Source of the DNA: Cellulomonas sp. HZM
GTDB taxonomy: Bacteria; Actinomycetota; Actinomycetes; Actinomycetales; Cellulomonadaceae
Length of the DNA stretch: 64,000 nt
NCBI RefSeq assembly: GCF_000708885.1
Contig: NZ_JEOE01000005.1
Location: 78,336-142,335 of the forward strand
Reading direction: 5' to 3'
The position numbers and the translations under genes are program-made. Under the pieces are notes generated by a model. That model worked only from the letters and a program-made list of their open reading frames with translations. It was not told where the DNA came from and did no database searches. Of this stretch, positions 19,201 to 27,354 are shown one piece after another. The stretch's first letter is position 1, and each line of letters opens with the position of its first letter.

Positions 19201-21957
19201 GACGCGGCCGCTCCCGTGACGATCACGGACGCCCTTCCCGACGGCCTGACGTTCCAGGGCTCGACCTCGCGCGAGGGCACCTGGACCTGCTCCGCGACGT
19301 CAGGCGACACGCAGGTCACGTGCACGATGAGCGGTGCCCTGGCGTTCGACGACACGGCCACCGTGGCGATCACGGTCCTCGTGGCCGACGACGCCGGGAC
19401 CGGCTCGTTCCACAACGAGGCGACCGTGAGCTCGCCGACGGCCGACCCGGTGCTCTCGAACAACACCGACGACGACGACACCGCGTTCTCCTCGGAGGCG
19501 GACCTCGGGATCGTGAAGTCCCACACGGGTGACGCGACCGCGGGCTCGACGTTCGACTGGACGCTCGCCGTCACGAACCACGGCCCGTCGGTGTCGCCGG
19601 GGACCATCACCGTGACGGACTCCGTGCCTGCCTCGGTCGACGTGCTCACCGCGTCCGGGACCGGCTGGACGTGCACCACGGAGGACGGGGCGGGCGGTCG
19701 CACGCTCGTGACCTGCGAACGGACCACCGCGCTGGGTTCGGGTGCCGACGCGCCCGACATCACCCTGCACGTGCGCGTCCACCCGGACGCCGGCCCGGGG
19801 ACGATCGTCAACATCGCGTCGGTCGACGGCCCGCTCGCGGACCCGAAGCTGACCAACAACGCGTCCACGGACACCGTCACGATCGGCGACGACGCGAACG
19901 TCACGCTGAGGAAGGTCGCGGACGCGACGGGCCCGGTCGTGGCAGGGACGTCGACGACGTTCACGCTCACGGTCGGCAACGAGGGGCCGTCGGACGCGGA
20001 TGCGGTGCGCGTGGTCGACGACCTCCCGTCGGGCCTGACGGCGACCGACGCCACGGGCGCGGGCTGGGACTGCGACGTCACCGCCGCGCAGGTCGTGTGC
20101 ACGCGTGACACGCTCGCGGCGACCGTCGGCGGGACCACGACGAGCACGATCACGGTGACCGCCCTCGTCGGCAGCACGGTGCCCGACGGCACGACGCTGA
20201 CCAACACCGCGACGGTGTCGACGTCATCGCCGGGCGACGACCCCGACGACAACACCGGCACGGCAGACGTCGACGTCGTCGCGCACGCCGACCTGGTGCT
20301 CGTGAAGTCGCACGACGCGGACGACGAGCCGGCGATCGCCGGCCGGGACGCGACGTTCGACATCGCGGTCCGCAACGACGGACCGTCCGCTGCGGTCGGC
20401 CCGATCACGGTCGTCGACACGCTGCCCACGGGCACGACGTACGTCTCGTCGGCCGGCCCCTGGACCTGCACCCCTGCGGCCGACGGCGAGAGCGTCACGT
20501 GCGTGCTCACCGACGTGGACACGCTCGCAGACGGTGCGCATGCCCCGGGCCTGAAGATCACGGTGGCGCTCGCGGCGGACGAGCAGCGCGACGAGATCAC
20601 GAACACCGCGACGGTCTCGTCGGCCACCACCGACACGGACGAGGACAACAACACCGACGACGACGTGTTCCCCGTCGACCGCATCGCGGACCTGTCGGTG
20701 ACGAAGTCGCACGACGCCCCGGCCCGCGTGGGCGACCCGCTCACGTGGACCCTCACGGTGACGAACGCGGGCCCGTCGGACGCCGCCGGCGTGACGCTCG
20801 ACGACGCGCTGCCCGCGGGGGTCACGTACGTCGACGCGACCGGTGACGGCTGGGTGTGCGCGCTCGACGACGGCACGGTGCACTGCGGGCTGGACGCCCC
20901 GCTCGCGCCGGGCGATACCGCCGCGCCGGTCTCGCTCGTCGTGACGGTGGACCCGGGGGCGTTCCCGTCGGTGACCAACTCGGTGCACGCGGCGACCACG
21001 ACGCCCGAGACGGCGCTCGCGGACAACGACGCGTTCGACACCGTCCCCGTCCCGCCGCAGGTGGATCTCACGATCACCAAGACGCACGACGCGGACTTCG
21101 TCGTCGGCGGCACGGGAACATGGGACCTCGTCGTCACGAACGACGGCCCGACGCCCGACGACACGCCCGCGACGATCACCGACCGGCTCCCCACCGGCAC
21201 CACGTACGTCTCCTCCAGCTCCGACGACGGCGTGACCTGCACCGTCGACGGGCAGGACGTGACCTGCACGGTCCCGGCGCTGAAGGTCGACGAGAAGGCG
21301 CACGTCTCGATCGTCGTGAACGTGCTCGCGAACGCGTACCCGTCCGTGGTGAACGCAGCGACGGTCACGACGCCGTCGGAGGACACCGACCCGGGCAACA
21401 ACACCGCGACGGACACCGCGCCCGTGACGCCGGTCTCGGCGCTCGCGATCGACAAGTCGGTCACGCACCAGGACGGCCGTGACGTCACCTACCGGATCAG
21501 GGTGACCAACCAGGGCCCGAACGCGACGACGCTGCCCGTGCAGGTCAGCGACCCGGCGCCGCTGGGCCTGAGGTTCACCGACGCGAGCGGCGAGGGCTGG
21601 ACCTGCACGCAGTCCTCGAAGCAGGTCACGTGCAGCTACCCGGGCGAGGTGAAGGACGGCAAGCACGCGCCGGACATCACCGTGACCGGGCACCTGACGG
21701 CCGACGAGGGCACCGACGTGGTCAACACCGCGACCGCGAGCGGCGCCTGCCCGGTGTGCGACGCGGTGAGCGACACCGCGACGGCCGGCGTGCCGGTGAC
21801 CCCGACGCCGACCCCCACGCCCACACCGACGCCGAGCCCGACGAACCCCGGCACGATCGCGACCACGGGCGCCGAGTCGTGGCCCGTCGCGATGCTCGCG
21901 GTGCTGCTGCTCGCCGCGGGCGGTCTCGCGTTGGGCCTGCGACGCCGGCACGGCTGA
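13261..21957 (+). CDS. Giant DUF11-repeat surface protein with C-terminal anchor
   Basis: The 2,898-residue product has a signal peptide (RRSWTITRAVAVAATTALVA, cleavage near AVAAPG) and about 19 DUF11-type repeats. Roughly ten are divergent and lie in the N-terminal half; nine regular units in the C-terminal part each begin like LVVTKTHSTPVVAG and continue with TWTVTVKNNGADTA, TVTDALPTGLGYVS and a Cys pair around WTC...VTC. The tail is a TPTPTP wall-spanning stretch, then IATTG (2866-2870), a hydrophobic helix and RRRHG, a sortase-like anchor of the LAXTG type. It is probably a long stalk or adhesin. GTG 13261 follows CACAAT (13249-13254) by 6 nt; GCGGAG lies in that spacer. Confidence 0.9.
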   Translation: MLRHRRSWTITRAVAVAATTALVAVLLGPLDAAVAAPGITATKSADGESLAGAPIAYTLTARNPSSNADAVDEYNVSFRDQLAPGLTYVGPTTPASAGEPTVHTDAVTGAQTLVWSNVSDLSVDGSIAIHYSVQPDPAVFPVGSTVTDTASAYASNDPFTVPAFDDSGVFVPDAAVQQTSTGTTATTMSGVSVEKSEPSPEGELLRGVHDHPTVFTLHARTTRLAGSDDVVLVDYLPAALEFLGCGGVDNSSAPEYVGAPSLTATPTPAGCRQPDAVSTVVNPAPTGSTTYPPGTYTRVEWDLGDLPANADVTIRYAAGVPLRANVAWAAPAPADDEQIANLDNNTGPSTRETLTEQSATNVARIDGTYTGPLAPGSVARAGSSDSTTVTLEDLAIQKGVSPDDFTVNGRVTYTVKVSTSEYTSASDVVLTDTVPDGVCPLGPDGTNYTSASIPNCAGSDATAPQNATFDSVTQNPDGTFTVVLDPLVLDPSGTTTITYYGTMLPTYIGSGDPTATGDSFTNNVDAAGTTTPIAGTGETGTQGVLDSSSATQGSGSLTIDKLIAPRSLSGGTACPTDLSEYGEPGDFSADEISLMRGDTICFALVANFPERTQTRNPLVTDYLPPGFTYVAGTAQQASTAVAAPFTVTSGSSTVRFTIGTPEAGGRYVPPNAVFAAVFQARLSQTPTGSSPLQRSNLMKLVVANTAGQTESFRDQLELTVVPVAPLGVVKGVESVDDPATGPNGLNSDVDGVPVHEGSKVTFRVDLTNKGTAATQTDYAIGASDVWDVLPQQIDCTDIDLASVHTLPSVAGVTVTCTDPGDPGHPTFAGSTLASLLRVTFPAVTAANVGTAGIAPGGSVSVLYTATVRTPSSLGTTLRNTAYVHSYQAVTNSGDAATFYPKDNVDTTIPVTQQDAPAASDPSSVVVPSATVAKTATTSIDENNNNLTSQATVGEIVTYTYSVTIPKHTSAYSGVLSDTLPTGLTLVPGSATLAFSPDASAPATTAPAPAGVTLDPATGTLSLSDVGPGYTYSNSTGTDQLFAVTVRTTVTGAALSTTANNQVRTNTATFVSLDSVGGSARPPASATVNVTLRQPNLVLTKFSSAVVPVPGGTPVVYTLRVANENANGTATNRTPLHETTVQDCVPAGLVVTNPGTATVETTTAPCATGETRLTWSVGTVVAGTPVTLTYTATTPTSAVGGSVYTNHASAQGWSVPGGSATNGARQYTSTATSDVRIIGALVTKTVDPSTATIGQRVSWTLTMLLPANTAFYYPTMIDSLPSGFDASSVTLDDFTCEILTTPVTTCAPGIHFLAPVQQGTNTLIGLYFAGSAGDPAQRGITLELSGAVADTTPVAGSLLTNTATSRWDTSDHGAPTSVTAARDTTGGSASATVRVLEPSLTVDKTVVSTTPAPADVFAYRIRVTNATGSDVSTAYSTVVKDVVPAGVVVDPTTISEPGALTGADPVLGGGTITWTLDRDGDGIQPGQFTDLSYEARLAPSAEITTARLTNTATISSYRSLLDAGRTYAGPSDTADVSPHFPHLTTTKSTVSTSPAYIGEPFTWNIQVTNDGNARAYAVGATDLLPPGWEYVAGSATVTLASGSPVPAEPEVDGRNLTWTDLGGLDGGVAASIRYQARPTASVVTAPGVGSAVPHTNTAQAYGEDATTATGNKTGSYVGPASTASTHVDAADLVVTKTHSTPVVAGRDATWTVTVKNNGADTAVGPFTVTDALPTGLGYVSATGPGWTCTPSGGATPTTVTCTRGTTTTTLAGGATLPLITVTTSVPAETLAGTTFTNGASVSGRTYDPVPSNNSTTDTATVTAAADLRLTKGHTGTAVAGQPFTWTIDVANLGPSDSQPDITVTDTLASGTTFVSGSGAGWDCSASGQLVTCTRDTLVASGASAPQIALTVDVAPSRTGTLANSATVAGTTPDPVTTNNTGTDQVTVGTSADLQLEKSHEGAFVAGATGTYVLTVHNIGPSDAAAPVTITDALPDGLTFQGSTSREGTWTCSATSGDTQVTCTMSGALAFDDTATVAITVLVADDAGTGSFHNEATVSSPTADPVLSNNTDDDDTAFSSEADLGIVKSHTGDATAGSTFDWTLAVTNHGPSVSPGTITVTDSVPASVDVLTASGTGWTCTTEDGAGGRTLVTCERTTALGSGADAPDITLHVRVHPDAGPGTIVNIASVDGPLADPKLTNNASTDTVTIGDDANVTLRKVADATGPVVAGTSTTFTLTVGNEGPSDADAVRVVDDLPSGLTATDATGAGWDCDVTAAQVVCTRDTLAATVGGTTTSTITVTALVGSTVPDGTTLTNTATVSTSSPGDDPDDNTGTADVDVVAHADLVLVKSHDADDEPAIAGRDATFDIAVRNDGPSAAVGPITVVDTLPTGTTYVSSAGPWTCTPAADGESVTCVLTDVDTLADGAHAPGLKITVALAADEQRDEITNTATVSSATTDTDEDNNTDDDVFPVDRIADLSVTKSHDAPARVGDPLTWTLTVTNAGPSDAAGVTLDDALPAGVTYVDATGDGWVCALDDGTVHCGLDAPLAPGDTAAPVSLVVTVDPGAFPSVTNSVHAATTTPETALADNDAFDTVPVPPQVDLTITKTHDADFVVGGTGTWDLVVTNDGPTPDDTPATITDRLPTGTTYVSSSSDDGVTCTVDGQDVTCTVPALKVDEKAHVSIVVNVLANAYPSVVNAATVTTPSEDTDPGNNTATDTAPVTPVSALAIDKSVTHQDGRDVTYRIRVTNQGPNATTLPVQVSDPAPLGLRFTDASGEGWTCTQSSKQVTCSYPGEVKDGKHAPDITVTGHLTADEGTDVVNTATASGACPVCDAVSDTATAGVPVTPTPTPTPTPTPSPTNPGTIATTGAESWPVAMLAVLLLAAGGLALGLRRRHG

Positions 21958-21983
21958 GCTGCCGGAGCGAGAGGAGACAGAGC

Positions 21984-22277
21984 ATGTCGTTCCAGGCGTA
22001 CCTCGACGCGATCGAGGGCAAGACCGGCCGCACCCCGCGCTCGCTCGTGGAGGAGGCGAAGGCGAAGGGCTTCGACGCTCCCGACGTGAAGGCGGGGACG
22101 ATCGTCGACTGGCTCAAGGACGACTACGGGCTGGGTCGCGGGCACGCGATGGCGCTCGTGCACGTGATCCGCAACGGGCCGACGATCGGTGACAAGCACG
22201 TCGGCTCGGGCGGGACGCACAGCGACGAGTCGACCGAGCTGTGGCTCGACGGGAAGGCGACGAAGCCGTCGTCGTGA
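21984..22277 (+). CDS. DUF4287 domain protein
   Basis: The 97-residue protein starts MSFQAYLDAIEGKTGRTPRS, with AKAKGF and WLKDDYGLGRGHAMALVHVI, a close match to the DUF4287 family of small helical proteins of unknown function. A Shine-Dalgarno GAGGAG precedes ATG 21984. It begins 26 nt after the DUF11 gene and may be co-transcribed with it. It is convergent with the GH3 gene. Confidence 0.8.
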   Translation: MSFQAYLDAIEGKTGRTPRSLVEEAKAKGFDAPDVKAGTIVDWLKDDYGLGRGHAMALVHVIRNGPTIGDKHVGSGGTHSDESTELWLDGKATKPSS

Positions 22278-22298
22278 GCTGCCTGGAACCGCGGCGCG

Positions 22299-24587
22299 TC
22301 AGACCTTGACGTCGAACTCCGCGCTCAGCAGCACCTCGTCACGCGACGACGGGCCGACGAGCAGCTCGAACGTGCCGGCCTCGACCACGCGGTTGCCCTC
22401 GGGGTCGACGAGCGTGCAGTCCGCGACGGCGAGCTCGAGGTCGACGACCACGGACTCGCCGGGCTCGACGCGCACCTGCCGGAAGGCCTTGAGCTCCTTG
22501 ACCGCCCACGTCACGCTCGAGACGACGTCGTGCACGTACACCTGCACCGTCTCGAGCGCAGGACGGTCGCCCGTGTTCCGCAGCGTGACGGCCGCGCGCA
22601 CGGTGTCGTCGACGCCGACCGACGGGTTCTCGACCCGCAGGTCCGAGTACTCGACCGTCGTGTAGGACAGTCCCTCGCCGAACGCGAACGCCGGGCTCTG
22701 CGTGAGGTCGGCGTAGCGCTGACCGTGCTGCCCGGGGATCTGGTTGTAGAACGTCGGCTGCTGGCCCACGTGGCGCGCGTAGCTCAGCGGGAGGCGGCCG
22801 GTCGGCTCGATCAGGCCGAGCGTGAGCTCCGCGATCGCGCGGCCGCCGCGCATGCCGGGGTTGGCGGCGTGGATGATCGCGGCCGCCGAGTGCGCCGAGG
22901 GCGGCAGCACGAGCGGCTTGGAGCTGATCACGACGACGACCATCGGCGTGCCCGTCGCGGCGAGCGCGTCGAGCAGCGCCACCTGGCCGCCGATGAGGTC
23001 GAGCGTCGCGGTCGAGCGGCCCTCGCCGATGAGCTCGATGCGGTCGCCGACCACCGCGACGACGTAGTCCGCCTCGCGCGCGGCCGCGACGGCCTGCGAG
23101 ACGAGCGCCTCGTCGGGCTCGGCGGGGACCACCACGGGCGGGCGGGGCTGGCCGTCGGGGAAGAACGCGCCCTCCGGGTCGGGGCCGACGGACAGGATCT
23201 CGGCGCCCTGCGCGTACGTGATCGTCCAGTCGGCGGGCGCGTGGTCGCGGAAGCCGTCGAGGACGGTCTGCGTGAGCTCGCGCGGGTGGCCGTCGGGCAG
23301 CCAGTCGGTCTGGCCCGACGCACCGGCCCAGTCGCCGAGCTGCGCGTGCTGGTCGTCGGCGTTGGGTCCGACCACCGCGATGCGGCGGGCGGTGCCGGTG
23401 GCGAGCGCGCGGCCCTCGTCGTCCGCGGTGAACCCGCCCTCGAGCGGCAGCGTGCCGTCGTTGGTGAGCAGCACGAGCGAGCGGCGCGCGACCTCGAGGT
23501 TGAGCGCGGCGTGGTCGGGGTGCTGGATGACCTCGGCCTGGCGCGCGGCGTCGGGGTGGCGCGGGTCCTCGAACAGGCCGAGCTCGAACTTGAGCGTGAG
23601 GATGCGGGCGACGGCCGCGTCGAGCGCGGACTCCTCCACGAGGCCGCGCGCGATCGCGTCCTGTGCGCCCTCGAAGAACTTGGGCGTGACCATGACCATG
23701 TCGTTGCCCGCGTTGAGCGCGCGCGCCGAGGCCTCGGTGTAGTCCGCCGCGATGTGCTGCTCCCACACCATGCGGCCGACGTTGTCCCAGTCGGTGATGA
23801 GCGTGCCGGTGTAGCCCCACTCGCCGCGCAGCACGTCGTTGAGCAGCCAGCTGTTCACCGTGATCGGCACGCCGTCCATCGACTGGTAGCCCAGCATGAA
23901 CGTGCGGCAGCCCTCCTTCGCCACGCGCTCGAACGGCGGCAGGAACCAGGAGCGCAGCTTGCGGCGGCTGATGTCCGCCTCGGACGCGTCGCGCCCGCCC
24001 TGCGTCTCGGAGTAGCCGGCGAAGTGCTTGGCGGTCGCGAGGATCGCGGTGGGGTCGTCGAGCCCGTCGCCCTGGTAGCCGCGGACCATCGCGGACGCGA
24101 GCTCGCCGATGAGGAACGGGTCCTCGCCGAACGTCTCGCTCACGCGGCCCCAGCGCAGGTCCCGCGTGATGCAGAGCACGGGGGAGAACGTCCAGTGGAT
24201 GCCGGTCGCGGCGACCTCGACGGCCGTCACGCGGGCCGCGCGCTCGAGCAGGTCCGCGTCCCAGGTGGCGGCCATGCCGAGCTGGGTCGGGAAGATCGTC
24301 GCGCCCTCCCAGAAGGAGTGGCCGTGGATGCAGTCCTCGGCGACGAGCAGCGGGATGCGCAGGCGCGTCCGCTCGGTGAGCTCGGCGGCCTCGAGCACGC
24401 GCTCGGGCGACGCGTGCAGGATCGAGCCCGCGTGCTTGTCCTCGATCGCGCTGCGCACGCCGTCCTTGGCGTTGAGCTGCAGCATCTGCCCGACCTTCTC
24501 GGGCAGCGTCATGCGCGCGAGCAGGTCGGCGACGCGCTCGCGCACGGGCAACGAGGCGTCCTGATAGGGCAGCGTGGGCGTGCTCAC
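22299..24587 (-). CDS. GH3 family beta-glucosidase
   Basis: The 762-residue protein has no signal peptide, so it acts in the cytoplasm. The N-terminal barrel includes LARMTLPEKVGQMLQL, ATAKHFAGY and GTLITDWDNVGRM, whose Asp (about 266) is the expected nucleophile. An alpha/beta sandwich with PNADDQHAQLGDW follows, then a C-terminal fibronectin-III-like domain (TGDRPALETVQVYVHD). It would release glucose or another sugar from short beta-glucosides taken up by the cell. GTG 24587 is preceded by GGAAGGA. A nested palindrome overlies its promoter region. Confidence 0.92.
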   Translation of the reverse strand: MSTPTLPYQDASLPVRERVADLLARMTLPEKVGQMLQLNAKDGVRSAIEDKHAGSILHASPERVLEAAELTERTRLRIPLLVAEDCIHGHSFWEGATIFPTQLGMAATWDADLLERAARVTAVEVAATGIHWTFSPVLCITRDLRWGRVSETFGEDPFLIGELASAMVRGYQGDGLDDPTAILATAKHFAGYSETQGGRDASEADISRRKLRSWFLPPFERVAKEGCRTFMLGYQSMDGVPITVNSWLLNDVLRGEWGYTGTLITDWDNVGRMVWEQHIAADYTEASARALNAGNDMVMVTPKFFEGAQDAIARGLVEESALDAAVARILTLKFELGLFEDPRHPDAARQAEVIQHPDHAALNLEVARRSLVLLTNDGTLPLEGGFTADDEGRALATGTARRIAVVGPNADDQHAQLGDWAGASGQTDWLPDGHPRELTQTVLDGFRDHAPADWTITYAQGAEILSVGPDPEGAFFPDGQPRPPVVVPAEPDEALVSQAVAAAREADYVVAVVGDRIELIGEGRSTATLDLIGGQVALLDALAATGTPMVVVVISSKPLVLPPSAHSAAAIIHAANPGMRGGRAIAELTLGLIEPTGRLPLSYARHVGQQPTFYNQIPGQHGQRYADLTQSPAFAFGEGLSYTTVEYSDLRVENPSVGVDDTVRAAVTLRNTGDRPALETVQVYVHDVVSSVTWAVKELKAFRQVRVEPGESVVVDLELAVADCTLVDPEGNRVVEAGTFELLVGPSSRDEVLLSAEFDVKV

Positions 24588-24646
24588 GGCGATCCTTCCG
24601 GTCTGCGCCGGGGCCGACGACGCACAGCAGGGCGGCCCGCCGAAGC

Positions 24647-24683
24647 GGCTGACCGAACGGTAAGTATTACTCACCTGTCAGCC
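24647..24683 (-). promoter_or_regulatory. Nested palindromic operator over the GH3 promoter
   Basis: Outer arms GGCTGAC (24647-24653) and GTCAGCC (24677-24683) enclose a 17-nt inner dyad GGTAAGTATTACTCACC (24659-24675). Read on the minus strand it includes TAATAC, a plausible -10 box, so a bound protein would block initiation. The regulator is not adjacent and is unknown. Confidence 0.5.
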
Positions 24684-24748
24684 TCCCGTCGAGTGCCGCG
24701 CGGCGCGCGGCCGGCGCCGATCGGCCTCGATGCGGGGGTGTTCGCCTG

Positions 24749-24816
24749 CGAGTGCGCCAGTTTCGGACGAGAGACGAAGTCCAGACGCGCGCGCTCGTCC
24801 GAAACTGGCGCACTCG
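24749..24816 (+). repeat. 68-bp palindromic element, copy 1
   Basis: Perfect 23-nt arms (24749-24771, 24794-24816) flank a 22-nt loop containing AGTCCAGAC. It starts 12 nt beyond the stop of the minus-strand DUF6314 gene, so it may end that transcript before the GH3 gene. It is the most intact of the five recognisable copies. Confidence 0.9.
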
Positions 24817-24828
24817 CTAGCGGTCCTG

Positions 24829-25263
24829 TCAGGGGGACGGGTGGCGGCGGTACGACGAGAGGAGGCGGTAGCTCTTCGTCGGGCCGGTGACCGACCACTC
24901 CTCGTCGAAGGCGTGCGGGCCGAGCCAGCGGCCCGTCACCACGTACTCGTCGGCGCCGCAGGGGTGCACCGCGGTCCACTCGCCGGCCACCGGGCGGTAG
25001 ACGTAGAACGGGCGGCCGTCGGCGAACCGCACCTGGACGCCGTCGGCGCTGCCCGGCCCCCACAGCAGGTGCCGCTCGGCAGGCCCGCGGTGGTCCCCGT
25101 ACGTGAGCTCACCGGCCTCGGTCTGGACCACGCCGCCGTCGTCGGCCGCGAACGTCGCGGTCCCGACGAACTCCCCGCGCGTGCCGGCCAGCGAGTCGAG
25201 CACGAGGCGCCGCACGTCCCACGTGCCGACGAGTCCGTCCAGTCCATCGACCGATCGTGGCAC
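24829..25263 (-). CDS. DUF6314 family protein
   Basis: The 144-residue protein begins with LDGLVGTWDVRRLVLDSLAG and continues with GTATF, ERHLLWGPG, DGRPFYVYRP and HPCGADEYVV, the pattern of the DUF6314 lipocalin-like beta-barrel family found in actinobacteria. The function is unknown; a small hydrophobic ligand is plausible. It lies 4 nt after the isochorismatase-like gene and is probably the last gene of the MarR-MFS operon. Confidence 0.7.
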   Translation of the reverse strand: MPRSVDGLDGLVGTWDVRRLVLDSLAGTRGEFVGTATFAADDGGVVQTEAGELTYGDHRGPAERHLLWGPGSADGVQVRFADGRPFYVYRPVAGEWTAVHPCGADEYVVTGRWLGPHAFDEEWSVTGPTKSYRLLSSYRRHPSP

Positions 25264-25267
25264 GAGC

Positions 25268-25840
25268 TCACGCGCCGACGAGCGCCAGCACCTCGTCCGT
25301 CGTCCCGGTCTCGCCCAGGCGCGGGAAGATCGCCTCGACCGCGCGCTCGTGGCTCGTCCCGACCATGTCGGCCATCGCGTCGGTCACGAGCGTCACGTGG
25401 TACCCGTGCTCGTGCGCCGCCCGCGCGGTCGACTCGACGCCCATGCTCGTCGCGATGCCGGTGAGCACCACCTGCGTGATCCCGCGGCGACGCAGCTGCA
25501 GGTCGAGGTCGGTGCCGTAGAAGGCGCCCCAGTTCCGCTTGGTCACGACGACGTCCTGCGGGTGGCCCGCGAGCTCGTCGACGATCACGTCCCAGCCCTC
25601 CGCCCGTGCCGCGGCGGGGCCGCGCTCGGTCCGGCCGTGCGCCCCGTCGGCACCGTCGGCCGCGCGCGAGACGCGGACCAGCACGACGAGCCGCCCCGCG
25701 GCCCGGAACGCGTCGGCCAAGCGGGCGGTCCGCTCGACCACCTCGGCGGCCGTGTGGGGGACGGTCGGGGCGGCGACGATGCCCCGCTGCAGGTCGATGA
25801 CGACGAGCGCGCTGGTGGGGTCGATGGTCGAGAGGGTCAT
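25268..25840 (-). CDS. Isochorismatase-like hydrolase lacking the catalytic cysteine
   Basis: The 190-residue protein has the isochorismatase-superfamily Asp (ALVVIDLQRGIVA) and Lys (VVTKRNWGAFYGTD). Where cysteine hydrolases of this fold have Cys in a T.VCVESTAR-type motif, the sequence reads ATSMGVESTARAAHEHGY, with Gly instead. Gly at this place is known in true isochorismatases (EntB, PhzD), which hydrolyse a vinyl ether without a covalent step. No isochorismate pathway is seen nearby, so the substrate is open. ATG 25840 overlaps the MFS stop by 4 nt, indicating coupling. Confidence 0.85.
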   Translation of the reverse strand: MTLSTIDPTSALVVIDLQRGIVAAPTVPHTAAEVVERTARLADAFRAAGRLVVLVRVSRAADGADGAHGRTERGPAAARAEGWDVIVDELAGHPQDVVVTKRNWGAFYGTDLDLQLRRRGITQVVLTGIATSMGVESTARAAHEHGYHVTLVTDAMADMVGTSHERAVEAIFPRLGETGTTDEVLALVGA

Positions 25841-27354
25841 GCGGAGGTCTCCTTGCGGGTGGGGGTGCCGAGGCCGCGCAGCGAGCGGTCCAGCAGGGTG
25901 ACGACGACGAGCAGGCCGGCCGCCGCGAGGCAGAACCAGCCCATGTCGTGCAGGCCTGAGGTGGTGGCGCCGTCGGCGAAGAACGTGGCGTTCGCGGCGG
26001 AGGCGACGATCGCGCCGAGGTACGTGAAGGTGCGCAGGAGCCCGGCGGCCGCGCCGATCCGCGCGGGATCCGCCTGGTGGTAGAGCGCGTTCTGGTTGGC
26101 GAGGCTGTTGAGCCCCTGCGGCACGCCCGCGAGCAGCGCGAGGCCGACGAGCAGCGGCACGGGCGTCGTCGACCCGACGAGCACCAGCGGTGCGCACGCG
26201 ACGACGAGCGACACCGCACCGACGACGAGCTTGCCGCGCACCTGGGGCCGCCGCCCGGACACGGTCGTGACGACGATCGCGCCCGCGAACATCGGCAGCA
26301 GCACGAGCCCTGCCTGCGACGGCGTGAGCCCGTGCCCGGCCTCGAGCCACTGCGTGTACCCGTACAGGAACGAGTACGACACCGTGAGCGCGAGCACCTG
26401 GCGGACGTACGTCGCGAGCAGCGGACGGTTGCCGCCGAACACGCGCAGGTCGATGAACGGCTCGCGCGTGCGCAGCTCCCGCAGCGCGAACCCCACGCCC
26501 GCGACGACGGTCACGACGAGGAGCCACGCGGTCCCGGTGCGCGGGTGCATGCCGAACAGCATCAGGGTCACGAGCGCGGCGCCGAACAGCGCGATCCCCG
26601 CGAGGTCCAGCCCGGGCCTCGGCCCGGCCGCCCGCGGGACCCGCGGCAGCCGCCACGTGCCGAGCACCAGGCACGCGACCGAGAGCGGCACGTTGACGGT
26701 GAAGATCGCGCGCCAGCCGTCGAGCGCGATGAGCAGCCCGCCGAGCGTCGGCCCGACGACCGCGACGACCTGGTTGGTGACCGCGAGCAGCGTGAGGATC
26801 CCGCTGGGGCTCTCCTGCCCCGTGCGCCGCGACTCGCTGCGGATGAGGTACATCGCCGCGGGGTAGCCGGCGCACGTGCCGAGCCCGATGAGGACGCGCG
26901 CGGCGATCAGCGTGCCGAGGTTCGGCGCGAACGCCCCGAGCAGGCCACCGACCCCGACCATCGCCGTCCCCGACAGGAACAGCGGCCGCGGACCGTAGGT
27001 GTCGACGAGCCGGCCGACGACGGGCTGGCCGACCGACGTCGCGAGGTACAGCGCCGTGACCAGCCACGCGGTCGCCGACGGCGGGGCGCCGAACGCGATC
27101 CCGATCGGCACGAGCGCGACGGCCAGCATCGAGGAGTTGACCGGGTTGAGCAGCGACCCGAGCACCATCGGCGGCACGAGCCGGCGGTCGAACCGCCCGG
27201 CCGGAGCCCCGTCGAGCCCGACCCCGCCGGTCGCGCCCGCCGCGGGCGCCTCGTCCCGTCGACGTGGGCCCTCCCGTCGCGAACGGCCCCCGTCCGGCGC
27301 AGCAACCCCCACCTCGCGCGGGGCGGCCGCGCTCGGGCCGGCCGCCCGCGTCAC
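25837..27354 (-). CDS. MFS drug-type efflux transporter (DHA2-like)
   Basis: The 505-residue protein has about 12-14 helices and MFS motifs: SVGQPVVGRLVDTYGPRPLF (motif A), LIAARVLIGLGTCAGYPAAM, and the antiporter motif C as VVAVVGPTLGGLLIA. These mark it as a proton-driven exporter of drugs or metabolites. GTG 27354 overlaps the MarR stop (GTGA), so the regulator and pump are translated as a unit. The first 50 residues are a charged cytoplasmic tail rich in Arg, Ala and Gly. Confidence 0.88.
   Translation of the reverse strand: MTRAAGPSAAAPREVGVAAPDGGRSRREGPRRRDEAPAAGATGGVGLDGAPAGRFDRRLVPPMVLGSLLNPVNSSMLAVALVPIGIAFGAPPSATAWLVTALYLATSVGQPVVGRLVDTYGPRPLFLSGTAMVGVGGLLGAFAPNLGTLIAARVLIGLGTCAGYPAAMYLIRSESRRTGQESPSGILTLLAVTNQVVAVVGPTLGGLLIALDGWRAIFTVNVPLSVACLVLGTWRLPRVPRAAGPRPGLDLAGIALFGAALVTLMLFGMHPRTGTAWLLVVTVVAGVGFALRELRTREPFIDLRVFGGNRPLLATYVRQVLALTVSYSFLYGYTQWLEAGHGLTPSQAGLVLLPMFAGAIVVTTVSGRRPQVRGKLVVGAVSLVVACAPLVLVGSTTPVPLLVGLALLAGVPQGLNSLANQNALYHQADPARIGAAAGLLRTFTYLGAIVASAANATFFADGATTSGLHDMGWFCLAAAGLLVVVTLLDRSLRGLGTPTRKETSA

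Noticed and set aside
18468..21488. 1,006-residue minus-strand frame
   Set aside because: It mirrors the DUF11 repeats in antisense; Ser/Thr/Val-rich text simply reflects the repeat codons.
13261..21957. Repeats of the DUF11 gene as a CRISPR array
   Set aside because: Repeats are long, protein-coding and diverged; no short identical repeats with unique spacers exist in the window.
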